DNA from: CBDCXF01 sp965223755 | GTDB lineage: Bacteria; Acidobacteriota; Thermoanaerobaculia; Multivoradales; JAHEKO01 | Length of the DNA stretch: 64,000 nt | Assembly (NCBI GenBank): GCA_965223755.1 | Contig: CBDCXF010000001.1 | Span: 1,542,434-1,606,433 of the forward strand | Direction of reading: 5' to 3' | In this document: positions 53,573-61,914 of the stretch, in pieces | How the letters are laid out: each line of letters starts with the position of its first letter | Numbering within the stretch: the stretch's first letter is position 1 | Notes under the pieces: generated by a model | Database searches by the model: none | Told to the model about the DNA's origin: nothing | Seen by the model: the letters and a program-made list of their open reading frames with translations, nothing else | Translations under genes and position numbers: made by a program

Positions 53573-53671
53573 TGGCGGAAGCGCATGGGAATCGAACCCA
53601 CCCCCCGAACCGATCCGGAACGGGACTACGGTTTTGAAGACCGCGGGAGGCACCAGCCCCCGAGCGCTTCC
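53573..53671 (-). tRNA. selC: tRNA-Sec (selenocysteine), anticodon TCA
   Basis: A 96-nt tRNA plus encoded CCA. It begins GGAAGCGC and ends GCGCTTCC-G-CCA, an 8-bp acceptor stem typical of bacterial tRNA-Sec. It has a CTTCAAA anticodon loop (TCA), a long variable arm closed by CCCG/CGGG and a TTCGATT T-loop. It inserts selenocysteine at UGA codons, so the organism probably makes selenoproteins. Its 3' half is the integration site of the island. Confidence 0.95.
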
Positions 53672-53677
53672 ATTCGA

Positions 53678-54097
53678 CTAACTTGGGTATGGACGTTTTG
53701 GCGAGTCGCGCAGGTTGGCCACGGTCGAGTCTTGCAACATCTCCAGACAGCTTTCGCGCGCATTTTTCCACATATGGTGGAGAGTACAGGGGTCGTCGTC
53801 AGAACAGTCGGCCAAGCCCAAAACACAGTGCTTCCACGCGTGAAGACGATCGAAGGGGGCCACAACTTCGTATACGGTGATCTCTTCAGCAGCCCGCGCC
53901 AATCGGAATCCGCCACCCAGACCTCGCCTCGACTCAAGCACCCCGTGTTCACCGAGCACGGCCAGGAGTTTTCCAAGGTAGTTCTCAGGGGCACCTATGC
54001 TACGCGCCAGTGACGCGGCGCCTAAATACTCCCCTTCCCCGGCTTGAGCGAGGCGCTGTACGGCATTAACCGCATGTATCGCTGTCTGGGAAAGCAT
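53678..54097 (-). CDS. Rrf2-family regulator with cysteine cluster
   Basis: 139 residues: a winged helix (SLARSIGAPENYLGKLLAVLGEHGVLESRRGLGGGFRL) and cysteines C91, C98 and C104 (C-x6-C-x5-C), the usual [2Fe-2S] ligands of IscR/NsrR/RirA-type proteins. It may sense NO, oxygen or iron-sulfur status. It is divergent from the porin gene; the motif ACTCATGAG occurs twice between and around their starts. Confidence 0.85.
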   Translation of the reverse strand: MLSQTAIHAVNAVQRLAQAGEGEYLGAASLARSIGAPENYLGKLLAVLGEHGVLESRRGLGGGFRLARAAEEITVYEVVAPFDRLHAWKHCVLGLADCSDDDPCTLHHMWKNARESCLEMLQDSTVANLRDSPKRPYPS

Positions 54098-54112
54098 GCT
54101 AAAATCCTACTT

Positions 54113-54210
54113 ACTCATGAGATTATACACAACAACACAAACCACCCTTGGCGCGGCCGTTCAGCCGTCTATACCCGGCTGATCCTACATCCAAGCGCCG
54201 ACTCATGAGT
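54113..54210. promoter_or_regulatory. Repeated ACTCATGAG sites between Rrf2 and porin genes
   Basis: ACTCATGAG occurs at about 54114-54122 and, as the palindrome ACTCATGAGT, at 54201-54210. They bracket the divergent promoter region and are candidate Rrf2-protein operators. Confidence 0.45.
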
Positions 54211-54225
54211 GACTCGGAGGATCTT

Positions 54226-55431
54226 ATGAAGCTTAGATGGATTTCGGTACTTTCCTTGGCGGTCTTGATGGCTGCCCCAAACACTTTGCAATCCGACGAG
54301 GCCGCGAGCCTCAAACAGGCTCTGAGCGAGGCCGATGTCGGCCTCAGTCTCCACTACCGCCTTGAAACGGTGGACGACGACGCCTTCGCCAAAGACGCCA
54401 CAGCGTCGACTTTACGCACTGTACTGTCATACAAGAGCAAAGAGTTTCGCGGCTGGACCTTGGATCTTGCTGCAGAGAATGTGGCGGTTATCGGAAGTGA
54501 CGACTATCGCAACGCCGGCGCGGGCAGCCTCAGCAATGGGGTGACCGATCGGCCGGTGATCGCCGATCCTGCGATCACCGCCGTGCATACGGCCGCTCTG
54601 TCTTACGCCAAGGACAGCTTTCGGGGCACTCTGGGTCGTAAAGAGATCAACTACGCCGACCAGCGTTTCGTCGGCGCGGTCGGCTGGCGCCAGCATCACC
54701 AAACCTTTGACACCCTCGAACTGGGTTATCAGGTCAACGACAACGTCGACCTGACCTATGCCTTCCTTGGCAAAGTGCACCGCATCGTCGGTGCCAGCGT
54801 CGATCTGGACGGCCACCTAGCGGGGGCCAAGTTCGGGCTCGGTGATGCCGGCACCCTGCGCGCCTATCTGCTCAACCTTGATTACGAGGACCTGATTGGA
54901 TTGTCGACAACGACTCTAGGAGCTGAGTTCGCCGGTGCCCAGCCATGGGGCGAAGGCCGCAAGTGGCTCTATGAGATCGAGTACGCGACGCAAAGCGATG
55001 CCGGGGACAACCCTGGCGATATCGACGCTAATTATCTGCACGTCATGGGCGGCGCGCAGTTCAGTCCGGTCACCCTCAAGGTAGGGATGGAGACGCTCTC
55101 CGGCGGCGCCGACGGGGTTTTCCGCACGCCGCTGGCAACCTTGCACAAGTTCAACGGTTGGGCGGACAAGTTCCTCGCCACCCCAGGCAACGGTCTCGAG
55201 GATTTCTATGTCTCGCTAGGGGGCAAGCACGGCAAGTGGAGCTGGGCGGCGATTTATCACGACTTCAGCCCCGAGGCCGGCGGTGGCGACCATGGCAGTG
55301 AAGTAGACGGATCGCTGAGCTACAAGACGGATTGGGGCCAGACCTTCGCTCTCAAGACCGCCTCCTACTCCGCCGACAATCACTCGACCGACGCGACCAA
55401 GTGGTGGCTGTGGACGCAGGTCAGCTTCTAA
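54226..55431 (+). CDS. Outer-membrane porin-like beta-barrel protein
   Basis: 401 residues: a signal peptide (to about residue 20), alternating amphipathic strands throughout (LRTVLSYKSKEFRGWTLDLAAENV; LELGYQVNDNVDLTYAF) and a C-terminal aromatic residue (WTQVSF) as in outer-membrane barrels. Similar in style to alginate-export-type porins. The ATG at 54226 is chosen because GGAGG lies 5 bases before it. It ends 4 bases into the convergent EamA gene. Confidence 0.72.
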   Translation: MKLRWISVLSLAVLMAAPNTLQSDEAASLKQALSEADVGLSLHYRLETVDDDAFAKDATASTLRTVLSYKSKEFRGWTLDLAAENVAVIGSDDYRNAGAGSLSNGVTDRPVIADPAITAVHTAALSYAKDSFRGTLGRKEINYADQRFVGAVGWRQHHQTFDTLELGYQVNDNVDLTYAFLGKVHRIVGASVDLDGHLAGAKFGLGDAGTLRAYLLNLDYEDLIGLSTTTLGAEFAGAQPWGEGRKWLYEIEYATQSDAGDNPGDIDANYLHVMGGAQFSPVTLKVGMETLSGGADGVFRTPLATLHKFNGWADKFLATPGNGLEDFYVSLGGKHGKWSWAAIYHDFSPEAGGGDHGSEVDGSLSYKTDWGQTFALKTASYSADNHSTDATKWWLWTQVSF

Positions 55432-56435
55432 TCGACGGCCTTGAGCGCCGGAGTCGGGTTCTCGACTTCAGCAACCGGCTCCGGCGTACAGGCTTCAGGG
55501 ATGGGAGGTGCCGGCCGATCCGCCGGGGCTGTGGGCCGGCGCCGCAGAACGACGACGACCGCTCCCAGAATCAACGCCGACGCGACAATTGTCCGCATAC
55601 CAATCGGTTCACTGGCGATCAGCCAGCCGAGCAACACGGCGATGACCGGATTGACATAGGCGTAGGTCGAGATCACCGTCGGATGCGTGGTACGCAGCAA
55701 CCACGAGTAGGCGCCAAAAGCCACCATCGACCCAAAGATCATGAGGTAGAAAAACGCCGCGATCGATGCCGCAGAAAAAGTGCTTGGGTCAACTCCGAGG
55801 TGTTCGCCGCGCAGCAATGCCAGGGCTCCCAACCACAACCCGCCGGTCAGCATCTGCATGCCCGTAGTGAGCACTGCATTCTTGGGCGCCGGCGCGTCGC
55901 GGCCGTAGAGCGATCCGGTGGCCCAAGATGCAGTACCCAAGAGCACAACCCAGGGAGCAAACCACGGCGCCGGCTGGTCCGAGACCACTCCCCCGCCCAG
56001 CGCCAACAGTACGGCACCGACGAATCCGATACTCAGTGCTACGTAGGTCTTCCAACCGGGGCGATGGGTCTCTCCAGGCCAGAGGCCCAGCAGCAACGCC
56101 ACTACCAGCGGTTCGGTGGCGATCAGCATCGCCACAAAACCGGAGGCCAGCCATTGCTCTGCCCAAACCACGGCCCCATTGCCACCCAGAAAGAGCAGTC
56201 CACCGACGATCGCGGCCGAGCGCCAGTGGCGCATCGTCGGTCGCTCCGCTCCTCTCACCCGAGCCCAAACGTAGAAGATCAATCCGGCCACCATAAACCG
56301 CAGCCAAGCCGACAGAAATCCTGGGATAGTCTCCAGGAGGATGCGGATCGCCAAATAGGTCGACCCCCAGATGACGTAGATGGAGAGCAGAGCGGCGATG
56401 CGCTTGCCACCCAAGCCCGCGAACATCGCCGTCAT
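55428..56435 (-). CDS. EamA/DMT-family transporter
   Basis: 335 residues with ten hydrophobic segments in two EamA repeats (IYVIWGSTYLAIR; the second after about residue 165) and a proline-rich C-terminal tail. Members export amino acids or other metabolites. It is coupled by ATGA to the Lrp-type gene upstream, so an amino-acid substrate is plausible. Confidence 0.88.
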   Translation of the reverse strand: MTAMFAGLGGKRIAALLSIYVIWGSTYLAIRILLETIPGFLSAWLRFMVAGLIFYVWARVRGAERPTMRHWRSAAIVGGLLFLGGNGAVVWAEQWLASGFVAMLIATEPLVVALLLGLWPGETHRPGWKTYVALSIGFVGAVLLALGGGVVSDQPAPWFAPWVVLLGTASWATGSLYGRDAPAPKNAVLTTGMQMLTGGLWLGALALLRGEHLGVDPSTFSAASIAAFFYLMIFGSMVAFGAYSWLLRTTHPTVISTYAYVNPVIAVLLGWLIASEPIGMRTIVASALILGAVVVVLRRRPTAPADRPAPPIPEACTPEPVAEVENPTPALKAVD

Positions 56436-56896
56436 TCTTCGCCCTTTCGCAGGGGCAGCCGAGCGGTTTCCTTGTGAGTTTCCAAAACGACAGTGGTTCG
56501 GGTCGACGTGACACCGTCAATGGATCCGAACCGTTTGCGCAAGATAACCCCCAGTTCCTGCGTGCTCGCGGCGCGAACTTTGACCAAATAACAGTCCTCT
56601 CCGGCGATATGGTGCACTTCCAGAACTTCGTCCAGGATCGCCAAGTCGTCACCGACACGCGTTTCTCCCGCACGCTCCTGGGTGCGAACGAAGACGAAGG
56701 CCAGCAGTCCCAATCCGACCGCTTCGGGAGCGACCGCGGCGTAGAATCCGGTGAGAACCTTGCGCTCTTGTAACCGGCGAATCCGTTCCAGCACTCCCGA
56801 AGGAGTCATGCCGACTTCGCGCGCGATTTCAGAGTTGCTTACGCGCTCCCCTGATTGCAATATTGATATTATTTCTAGATCTCTATCGTCAATCAT
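56432..56896 (-). CDS. Lrp/AsnC-family regulator
   Basis: 154 residues: N-terminal helix-turn-helix (RVSNSEIAREVGMTPSGVLERIRRL) and a C-terminal RAM domain (VHHIAGEDCYLVKVRAAS). It overlaps the EamA gene and probably controls it in response to an amino acid. Confidence 0.9.
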   Translation of the reverse strand: MIDDRDLEIISILQSGERVSNSEIAREVGMTPSGVLERIRRLQERKVLTGFYAAVAPEAVGLGLLAFVFVRTQERAGETRVGDDLAILDEVLEVHHIAGEDCYLVKVRAASTQELGVILRKRFGSIDGVTSTRTTVVLETHKETARLPLRKGEE

Positions 56897-56927
56897 AGAT
56901 AAATAGTAATGATAATTATTAATTTGT

Positions 56928-56950
56928 CAATGATCTCAGCTCGATCATTG
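56928..56950. promoter_or_regulatory. Dyad before the cytochrome b fusion gene
   Basis: CAATGATC (56928-56935) and GATCATTG (56943-56950) form a perfect 8-bp inverted repeat with a 7-base spacer, next to an AT-rich run, 6 bases before the ATG. A regulator site is likely; the binding protein (Lrp, Fnr-type or Rrf2) is unknown. Confidence 0.5.
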
Positions 56951-56955
56951 CGTCT

Positions 56956-58575
56956 ATGAGTCGAAACAAGGCAACTCCCAGATCCGCGGTCCAGGCAACA
57001 CCGGGAGCCGTTCGCTCGGTGCCGCTGCCGCCCGGCGCCGGCATCCCCTATCGCACCCTACTCGCCGTTGACTCGTGGGCGAACCGCGTCTTCACTTCGC
57101 AATGGAACCCGCTCTACAAGACCGGTCCTCTGGCGATGACGTTTCTGGTGCTGACGCTGCTGACTGGCATCTATCTCTTTTTGCTCTACAAAGTCTCGGA
57201 TCCCTATGGGTCCGTCGCCCGACTCGACGCCACCTGGTTCGGCGGCTGGATGCGCTCGGTGCACCGCTACGCCGCCGACTTGACGGTGGTGGCCGTGGCG
57301 GTTCACGCCCTGCGCATGTTCTTGTCGGGCCGTTCATGGGGTCCGCGTGCCCTGGCTTGGATCAGCGGCCTGATTTCGCTGGGAGTCTTGCTCTTTTGCG
57401 GTTGGACCGGGCTGGTGATGGCGTGGGACGTCCAGGGGCAACTGGTGGCCCTCGAGGGCGCGCGCATCGCCGACCTGCTGCCGATCTTCTCGGAGCCGAT
57501 CAGCCGATCCTTTACTCAGCCCGAAGTCATCGGGCGATCGTTTTTTTTCATGAACCTGTTTCTGCACGTGGCTCTGCCGCTGGGCATCGCCGCTCTCTAC
57601 TGGCTGCATGTCTCACAGGTGGCCCGCGCGCAGTTCTTTCCTCCCCGGCCTCTTCACTACGGCGCCATCGCCGCGGTGCTGGTTCTGGCCATCGTCGTGC
57701 CGGTGCCGCTGCCCCCTGCGGCCGACGTCCTCACCGTACCCGTCAACGTTCCTCTCGACCTCTTCTACGCCTTTTGGTTGCCGCTAGCGCGCTCGGTATC
57801 GCCGCTCATCCACCTTTTGACCTGGGTTGTCGCCGGAGCGATTCTGTTCTCGGTTCCGTGGTGGTGGCGGCCCAAAACCCACACCATTGAACCTTCTGTC
57901 GTCGACGAAGAGCACTGTACCGGCTGCGCCCAGTGTTATCTCGACTGCCCCTACGACGCCATCTCCATGATCGCTGGCGCCGGACAGTCGTCGCACTCCG
58001 ATGCTGTCGCGCGGGTCGATCCTGAGGCCTGCACCGGCTGTGGCATCTGCGCTGGGTCCTGTGCGCCGATGGTGGTCGGGCCCGCGGGGAGAGCCGGCCG
58101 CGACCAGTTGCAAGTGGTCAAAGATTTCTTGAGTGACGCCACTCCAACTGGCAACGAAGTGGTGGTGGTACCCTGCAACTACGGACTCGGAGAGTCGTGG
58201 AAAAGTCCGGAGGGCGCTGAGTTTCTCCGCCTCTCCAGTGGTTGTTCGGGCTCGGTTCACACTTCGGCGATCGAGTACTTGCTGCGTTCGGGAGTGGGTG
58301 GCGTCATGTTTTTGACCTGCCCGGAAAGGGACTGCCTCTATCGAGAAGGGCCGCGCTGGTTGCACGAACGCGTCCACAACGACCGCGAGGCAGAACTCCG
58401 TGCCCGGGTCGACAAACGCCGCGTCCGCATCGCCGCGTTTGCCCCCGGCGAGGCTGAAGCAGCCCGCAAGGCAGTCGAGACCTTTCGTTGCGAAATCACC
58501 GAGCTCGACGACGTGGTGATCGAACGGGACATTCATCTCGATCGCGACTGCGAGGTTCAATATGTCGAGCTCTAG
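56956..58575 (+). CDS. Cytochrome b-ferredoxin-MvhD fusion protein
   Basis: 539 residues. A cytochrome b6/bc-type membrane domain (about 40-315) has paired histidines in helices (SVHRYAADLTVVAVAVHALRMF; LFLHVALPLGIAALYWLHVSQVA). Two [4Fe-4S] motifs follow (CTGCAQCYLDCP near 318; CTGCGICAGSC near 358). The C terminus (about 395-500) resembles the MvhD/FlpD iron-sulfur subunit, with cysteines in VVVVPCNYG, SSGCSGSV and LTCPERDC. This joins quinone-side electron transfer to a soluble electron-carrier module in one chain. The start is the first ATG; no clear ribosome-binding site. Confidence 0.82.
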   Translation: MSRNKATPRSAVQATPGAVRSVPLPPGAGIPYRTLLAVDSWANRVFTSQWNPLYKTGPLAMTFLVLTLLTGIYLFLLYKVSDPYGSVARLDATWFGGWMRSVHRYAADLTVVAVAVHALRMFLSGRSWGPRALAWISGLISLGVLLFCGWTGLVMAWDVQGQLVALEGARIADLLPIFSEPISRSFTQPEVIGRSFFFMNLFLHVALPLGIAALYWLHVSQVARAQFFPPRPLHYGAIAAVLVLAIVVPVPLPPAADVLTVPVNVPLDLFYAFWLPLARSVSPLIHLLTWVVAGAILFSVPWWWRPKTHTIEPSVVDEEHCTGCAQCYLDCPYDAISMIAGAGQSSHSDAVARVDPEACTGCGICAGSCAPMVVGPAGRAGRDQLQVVKDFLSDATPTGNEVVVVPCNYGLGESWKSPEGAEFLRLSSGCSGSVHTSAIEYLLRSGVGGVMFLTCPERDCLYREGPRWLHERVHNDREAELRARVDKRRVRIAAFAPGEAEAARKAVETFRCEITELDDVVIERDIHLDRDCEVQYVEL

Positions 58576-59137
58576 GCCAGCGGCGGCGAGGATGGCCACC
58601 TGGGCATTGCGTGCCGGAGTGACTGCGGTGCTGCTCGCTGGGGTGGTCGTTGCCGGTCAGATTCCTTTCGGAAAGCCCAGCGACAAAGCTGTCGCGCGGC
58701 TGGCCTTGCGAACGGTCCACACCCGCCTCGAAGTATGCCGCGATCGCACCGCCGAAGAACTGGCCACTCTTCCCACGCACATGCGCCAACCCCGGGTCTG
58801 CGAAGGGATCTCACCGACCTACCGACTCGTCCTTGAGGTGGACGGGCGCGAGGTCCTGACCGCCGAGGCAGATGCCGGCGGCGCCCGTGGCGATCGGCCC
58901 CTCATCGTCGACGAAGAGGTAGAGGTTGACCCGGGATATCGCCAACTACGGGTATCCATGGCCCCAGTTCAGACCAATGCTGCCCTGGATGAGGCGTCGT
59001 CAGCGGCTTGGGCCGAGATCCCTCGCTATGGGCTCGAACAATCCGTTGAACTGACCGCAGGCCACATCACTTTGGTGGTTTTGGATCAGGATGCGAATCG
59101 GCTCAAGATCTACTCGCCATCGGCCGATAAGATGTAA
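58562..59137 (+). CDS. Membrane-anchored periplasmic protein coupled to the cytochrome b fusion
   Basis: 191 residues with one N-terminal transmembrane or signal segment (about 14-32) and a soluble domain with two cysteines (LEVCRDR; RVCEGIS). It overlaps the fusion gene by 14 bases. No family recognised; an accessory subunit of the redox complex is likely from position. Confidence 0.6.
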   Translation: MSSSRPAAARMATWALRAGVTAVLLAGVVVAGQIPFGKPSDKAVARLALRTVHTRLEVCRDRTAEELATLPTHMRQPRVCEGISPTYRLVLEVDGREVLTAEADAGGARGDRPLIVDEEVEVDPGYRQLRVSMAPVQTNAALDEASSAAWAEIPRYGLEQSVELTAGHITLVVLDQDANRLKIYSPSADKM

Positions 59138-59574
59138 TCGCTTTCTACACGTCTCAGTACAAACGGCTCGACCGGGCCCTCCGCTTCGCAAAGTAGGGCG
59201 CCGCAGAATTCACTGAATTCGAAAAGCATCAGGCCGCCGGCCGCCGCGTTGACGTGAAAGTGACAATCCCCCGTGGGTGTCGTCACTTGGACTCGATAGC
59301 CGTTCCCCACCCATTTGCCAGCGGCCCCAGTCAATTCGCAGGTGGCACCGCTGAGCGTCGTCCAGCGGCCTTGAACACGGGCCGACCCGTCCTCCACCAT
59401 GGCTTCTACTTCAAACCGATCGGTGACCTCGACTTCCACCGGCTCGTTGCCGTGAAAAACAAACACCTTGTGAACGCGCTCGTAGTCTCCGGCAACCGAA
59501 CTAGAAGGCCGATCGTTGGAAGGTGCCGTGCACGCAATCATCACAGCGATCGCCATGGTGGCCAACAACCTCAT
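59110..59574 (-). CDS. Small lipoprotein of unknown function
   Basis: 154 residues with a lipobox (VMIAC, about residue 15) and a beta-rich body containing four cysteines. It converges on and overlaps the preceding gene's 3' end by 28 bases and lies 74 bases downstream of nirS in the same direction. Confidence 0.6.
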   Translation of the reverse strand: MRLLATMAIAVMIACTAPSNDRPSSSVAGDYERVHKVFVFHGNEPVEVEVTDRFEVEAMVEDGSARVQGRWTTLSGATCELTGAAGKWVGNGYRVQVTTPTGDCHFHVNAAAGGLMLFEFSEFCGALLCEAEGPVEPFVLRRVESDYILSADGE

Positions 59575-59648
59575 GACGTGGCCAATATATAAAGGTGGCG
59601 GGCGCCTGTCGGCGCCCGCCGGAGAACGAAAGACAACTCGTCGAAGGC

Positions 59649-61574
59649 CTAGTAGACGTCGTGAGCGGTGTTGTAAACGTTGAACTTACCCGTCGGTGTA
59701 TCCAGCCAATCACCCTCGAGACGAGCAATCTCTTCCAAACTCTTGTCGTCGTAAACCACGAGTTGTCCCTTCGGGTCCCAACCTGAGATCCACACCTCGT
59801 CTCCCTCCCGGTTGTATTCAAAGTGCACGGTGCGGCCGTAATCGGTCGGCTGCCAGCACTTGTGTACCGTGGCCTCTTCCTTGGAGTAGACGCAGATCTG
59901 GCGGGTCAGGTTCTCGTCGGCGCTGAGCGAGAAATCCATCCACACCCAGTTGGAGTAGGGATGGGTCTTGAGGAACAAGCTGCCCGATGAAGGCAACTCG
60001 ATCTCGCGCACGACTTTCCAAGCGTGCTCGGGACTCCCCTCGGGATCGGCGCCGTAGACGGCCAATTTGCCTTCGCCCAAATGAGTGCTGGCATTGACCC
60101 AGCCATATTCCGGATCGAGCCAGTTGGCGCCGCGGCCCGGATGAGGCTTGATGCCAGTCTCAAACTTGGTGACCAGTTTCTTCTCTTTGACGTCGACGAC
60201 CACCATCTGGTTGCGCATGTTGGCGGCGACCATGAAGTAGCGCTTGTCGTTGTCCCAGCCGCCATCGTGCAGGAAGCGCTCGGAAGCAATCTTGGCAACC
60301 ATGGGGAAATCCGGCTTGGAGTAGTCCACCAGGGCGACGTGCCCGGACTCTTTGAGGCTGACCACCCACAGCGGGTCGTAATGGGAAGCGACGATCGAGG
60401 CCACGCGAACCTCGTCAAGCTCCTCGTTGGTGTCGTAGGTCGGAGTCAACACGCTCGAAACGTGCAGCGGTTCCAAGGTCTGGCCGTCGAAGACCACGTA
60501 CTGCGGTGGCCAGTAGCAGCCCTCGATCACCAACTTGTCTTCGTAGCCCTGGTACTTGCTGGCGTCCACGCTGCGCGCGTCGTAGCAACCCTGCACCTGA
60601 GCCACGAGGGTTGGTGTCTCCGTCCACAGGTCGATCATCGTCACCCGGCCGTCGCGCCCGATGGCGTAGAAGTAACGACCGGTCGAAGACGAACGCAGAA
60701 TGTGCACCGCAAAACCGGTATCGACGATGGCGATCTGCTCCTTGGTGTCTCCGTCGATGATGGCGACCTGGCCGGCATCGCGCAGAATGACGCCAAAGTA
60801 ATCTTCCCAGTCCCGATCCGTCTGTGGCCCAGTGGGCCGATCGGCGACCGGAATCCTGAGGTCCCAGGTTTCGCGAATCTCGTCCAGATCCAAGCCCGGT
60901 GGGGTCGGCGGCTCTTGCTGAATGTAGGCCGCCATCATGTCGATCTCTTCCTGACTCAGGATGCCCATGCGGCCCCACGGCGGCATGCCGCCCGGCAAGC
61001 CGTTGTTGAGGATCGCCTTGATCGAATTGGTACCGATTTCGGTCGAGCGGGCCGGCTGAATGTTGGGGCCGGTGGCGCCGGCGCGCAGGGTGCCGTGGCA
61101 GCCGGCGCAGCGGTCAAAGTAGATGTCCTTGGCTTGCTCGAACTGCCCTTCATTGAGTTCCATTGGCGTGTTGTCAACTTCCGCAGTCTCGGCCTGGCTG
61201 GCGTGATCGATGTAGGCCAGAACCTGCTCGATCTGCTGCGCGTTGAGGTTCGAATCGGACATCGGCACGTTGTTCCACTCGGCGAGCAACTGCTGCCCGA
61301 GAGGATCGTTCTTGCCCATGCCGATTGGATCGTCGATCCACTTGACCAGCCAGTCACGATCGCGACGCTCCGAGATGCCAGCCAAGTCCGGGCCAATGCC
61401 GTCACCTTGGCCCAATGTATGGCAAGTAACGCAGTTGCGGTCAAAGACCTCTTGCCCGGCTTTGGCGTCAGCGCTCATCGCGCCTTCGCCGCCCTTGGAA
61501 CAGGCAAAGCTCAAGGCGGCCAATGCGACCACTCCGCCGATGACCACCCGATTGCCGAGATTCTTGGTTTGCAT
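59649..61574 (-). CDS. nirS: Cytochrome cd1 nitrite reductase-like lipoprotein with two c-heme sites
   Basis: 641 residues. Lipobox LSFAC near residue 25, CVTCH at 48-52, CAGCH at 156-160, then the eight-bladed heme d1 propeller (about 215-641) ending in the NirS-like FNVYNTAHDVY. It reduces nitrite to NO in the periplasm. The second c-type domain at the N terminus and the lipid anchor are additions to the classical one-heme soluble NirS; a NirN/NirF-type relative is the main alternative. The ATG at 61574 follows AAGGAG. It is transcribed after the SCO and oxidase genes. Confidence 0.85.
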   Translation of the reverse strand: MQTKNLGNRVVIGGVVALAALSFACSKGGEGAMSADAKAGQEVFDRNCVTCHTLGQGDGIGPDLAGISERRDRDWLVKWIDDPIGMGKNDPLGQQLLAEWNNVPMSDSNLNAQQIEQVLAYIDHASQAETAEVDNTPMELNEGQFEQAKDIYFDRCAGCHGTLRAGATGPNIQPARSTEIGTNSIKAILNNGLPGGMPPWGRMGILSQEEIDMMAAYIQQEPPTPPGLDLDEIRETWDLRIPVADRPTGPQTDRDWEDYFGVILRDAGQVAIIDGDTKEQIAIVDTGFAVHILRSSSTGRYFYAIGRDGRVTMIDLWTETPTLVAQVQGCYDARSVDASKYQGYEDKLVIEGCYWPPQYVVFDGQTLEPLHVSSVLTPTYDTNEELDEVRVASIVASHYDPLWVVSLKESGHVALVDYSKPDFPMVAKIASERFLHDGGWDNDKRYFMVAANMRNQMVVVDVKEKKLVTKFETGIKPHPGRGANWLDPEYGWVNASTHLGEGKLAVYGADPEGSPEHAWKVVREIELPSSGSLFLKTHPYSNWVWMDFSLSADENLTRQICVYSKEEATVHKCWQPTDYGRTVHFEYNREGDEVWISGWDPKGQLVVYDDKSLEEIARLEGDWLDTPTGKFNVYNTAHDVY

Positions 61575-61594
61575 GATTAACTCCTTCTGTCGGC

Positions 61595-61620
61595 CTCTGG
61601 ATCTGAGGTGCGATCCAGAG
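61595..61620 (-). promoter_or_regulatory. Hairpin in the nirS leader
   Basis: CTCTGGATC (61595-61603) and GATCCAGAG (61612-61620) form a perfect 9-bp stem just upstream of the nirS ribosome-binding site. A palindrome TTTGCGCAAA lies a little further upstream (about 61624-61633). Either may control expression. Confidence 0.45.
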
Positions 61621-61687
61621 TTTTGCGCAAATCGCATGCGCTTGTCGTATTTTATCGAAAAACGCTTCTAGGGCAAGCTCCTCCATA

Positions 61688-61905
61688 CGTAGGGGAGGCC
61701 CCTTGCGGCCTCCCACGAGAGGAGACAAGCCAACCGTAGGGGGCGGGCTTTACGCCCGGCCAGGGAGGGGGTAAACCCTCCTCTACATCGATGGAGCAAT
61801 GCGCGCGTAGGGGAGCCCCTTGCGGGCTCCCACGAGAGGAGACAAGCCAACCGTAGAGGCGTCGCTTTACGCCCGCCAGGGAGGGGGTCAACCCTCCCCC
61901 ACACC
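61688..61905. repeat. Two tandem copies of a GC-hairpin intergenic repeat
   Basis: Two copies with a period of 118 bases start at 61688 and 61806 (CGTAGGGGAG...). Each carries three short hairpins (for example GGGGAGGCCCCTTGCGGCC-type, GGGCGGGCTTTACGCCC-type, GAGGGGGT..ACCCTC-type). A related hairpin lies at 14655. They sit between the SCO gene and nirS. Confidence 0.75.
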
Positions 61906-61914
61906 GCTCAATGT

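Noticed and set aside
55332..56477. A 381-codon plus-strand open frame opposite the EamA gene
   Set aside because: Low-complexity charged sequence antisense to a clear transporter; no start signal.
60024..61580. A 518-codon plus-strand open frame opposite nirS
   Set aside because: It is antisense to a gene with clear heme and propeller motifs; such long antisense frames are common in G+C-rich coding DNA. No ribosome-binding site or family motif.
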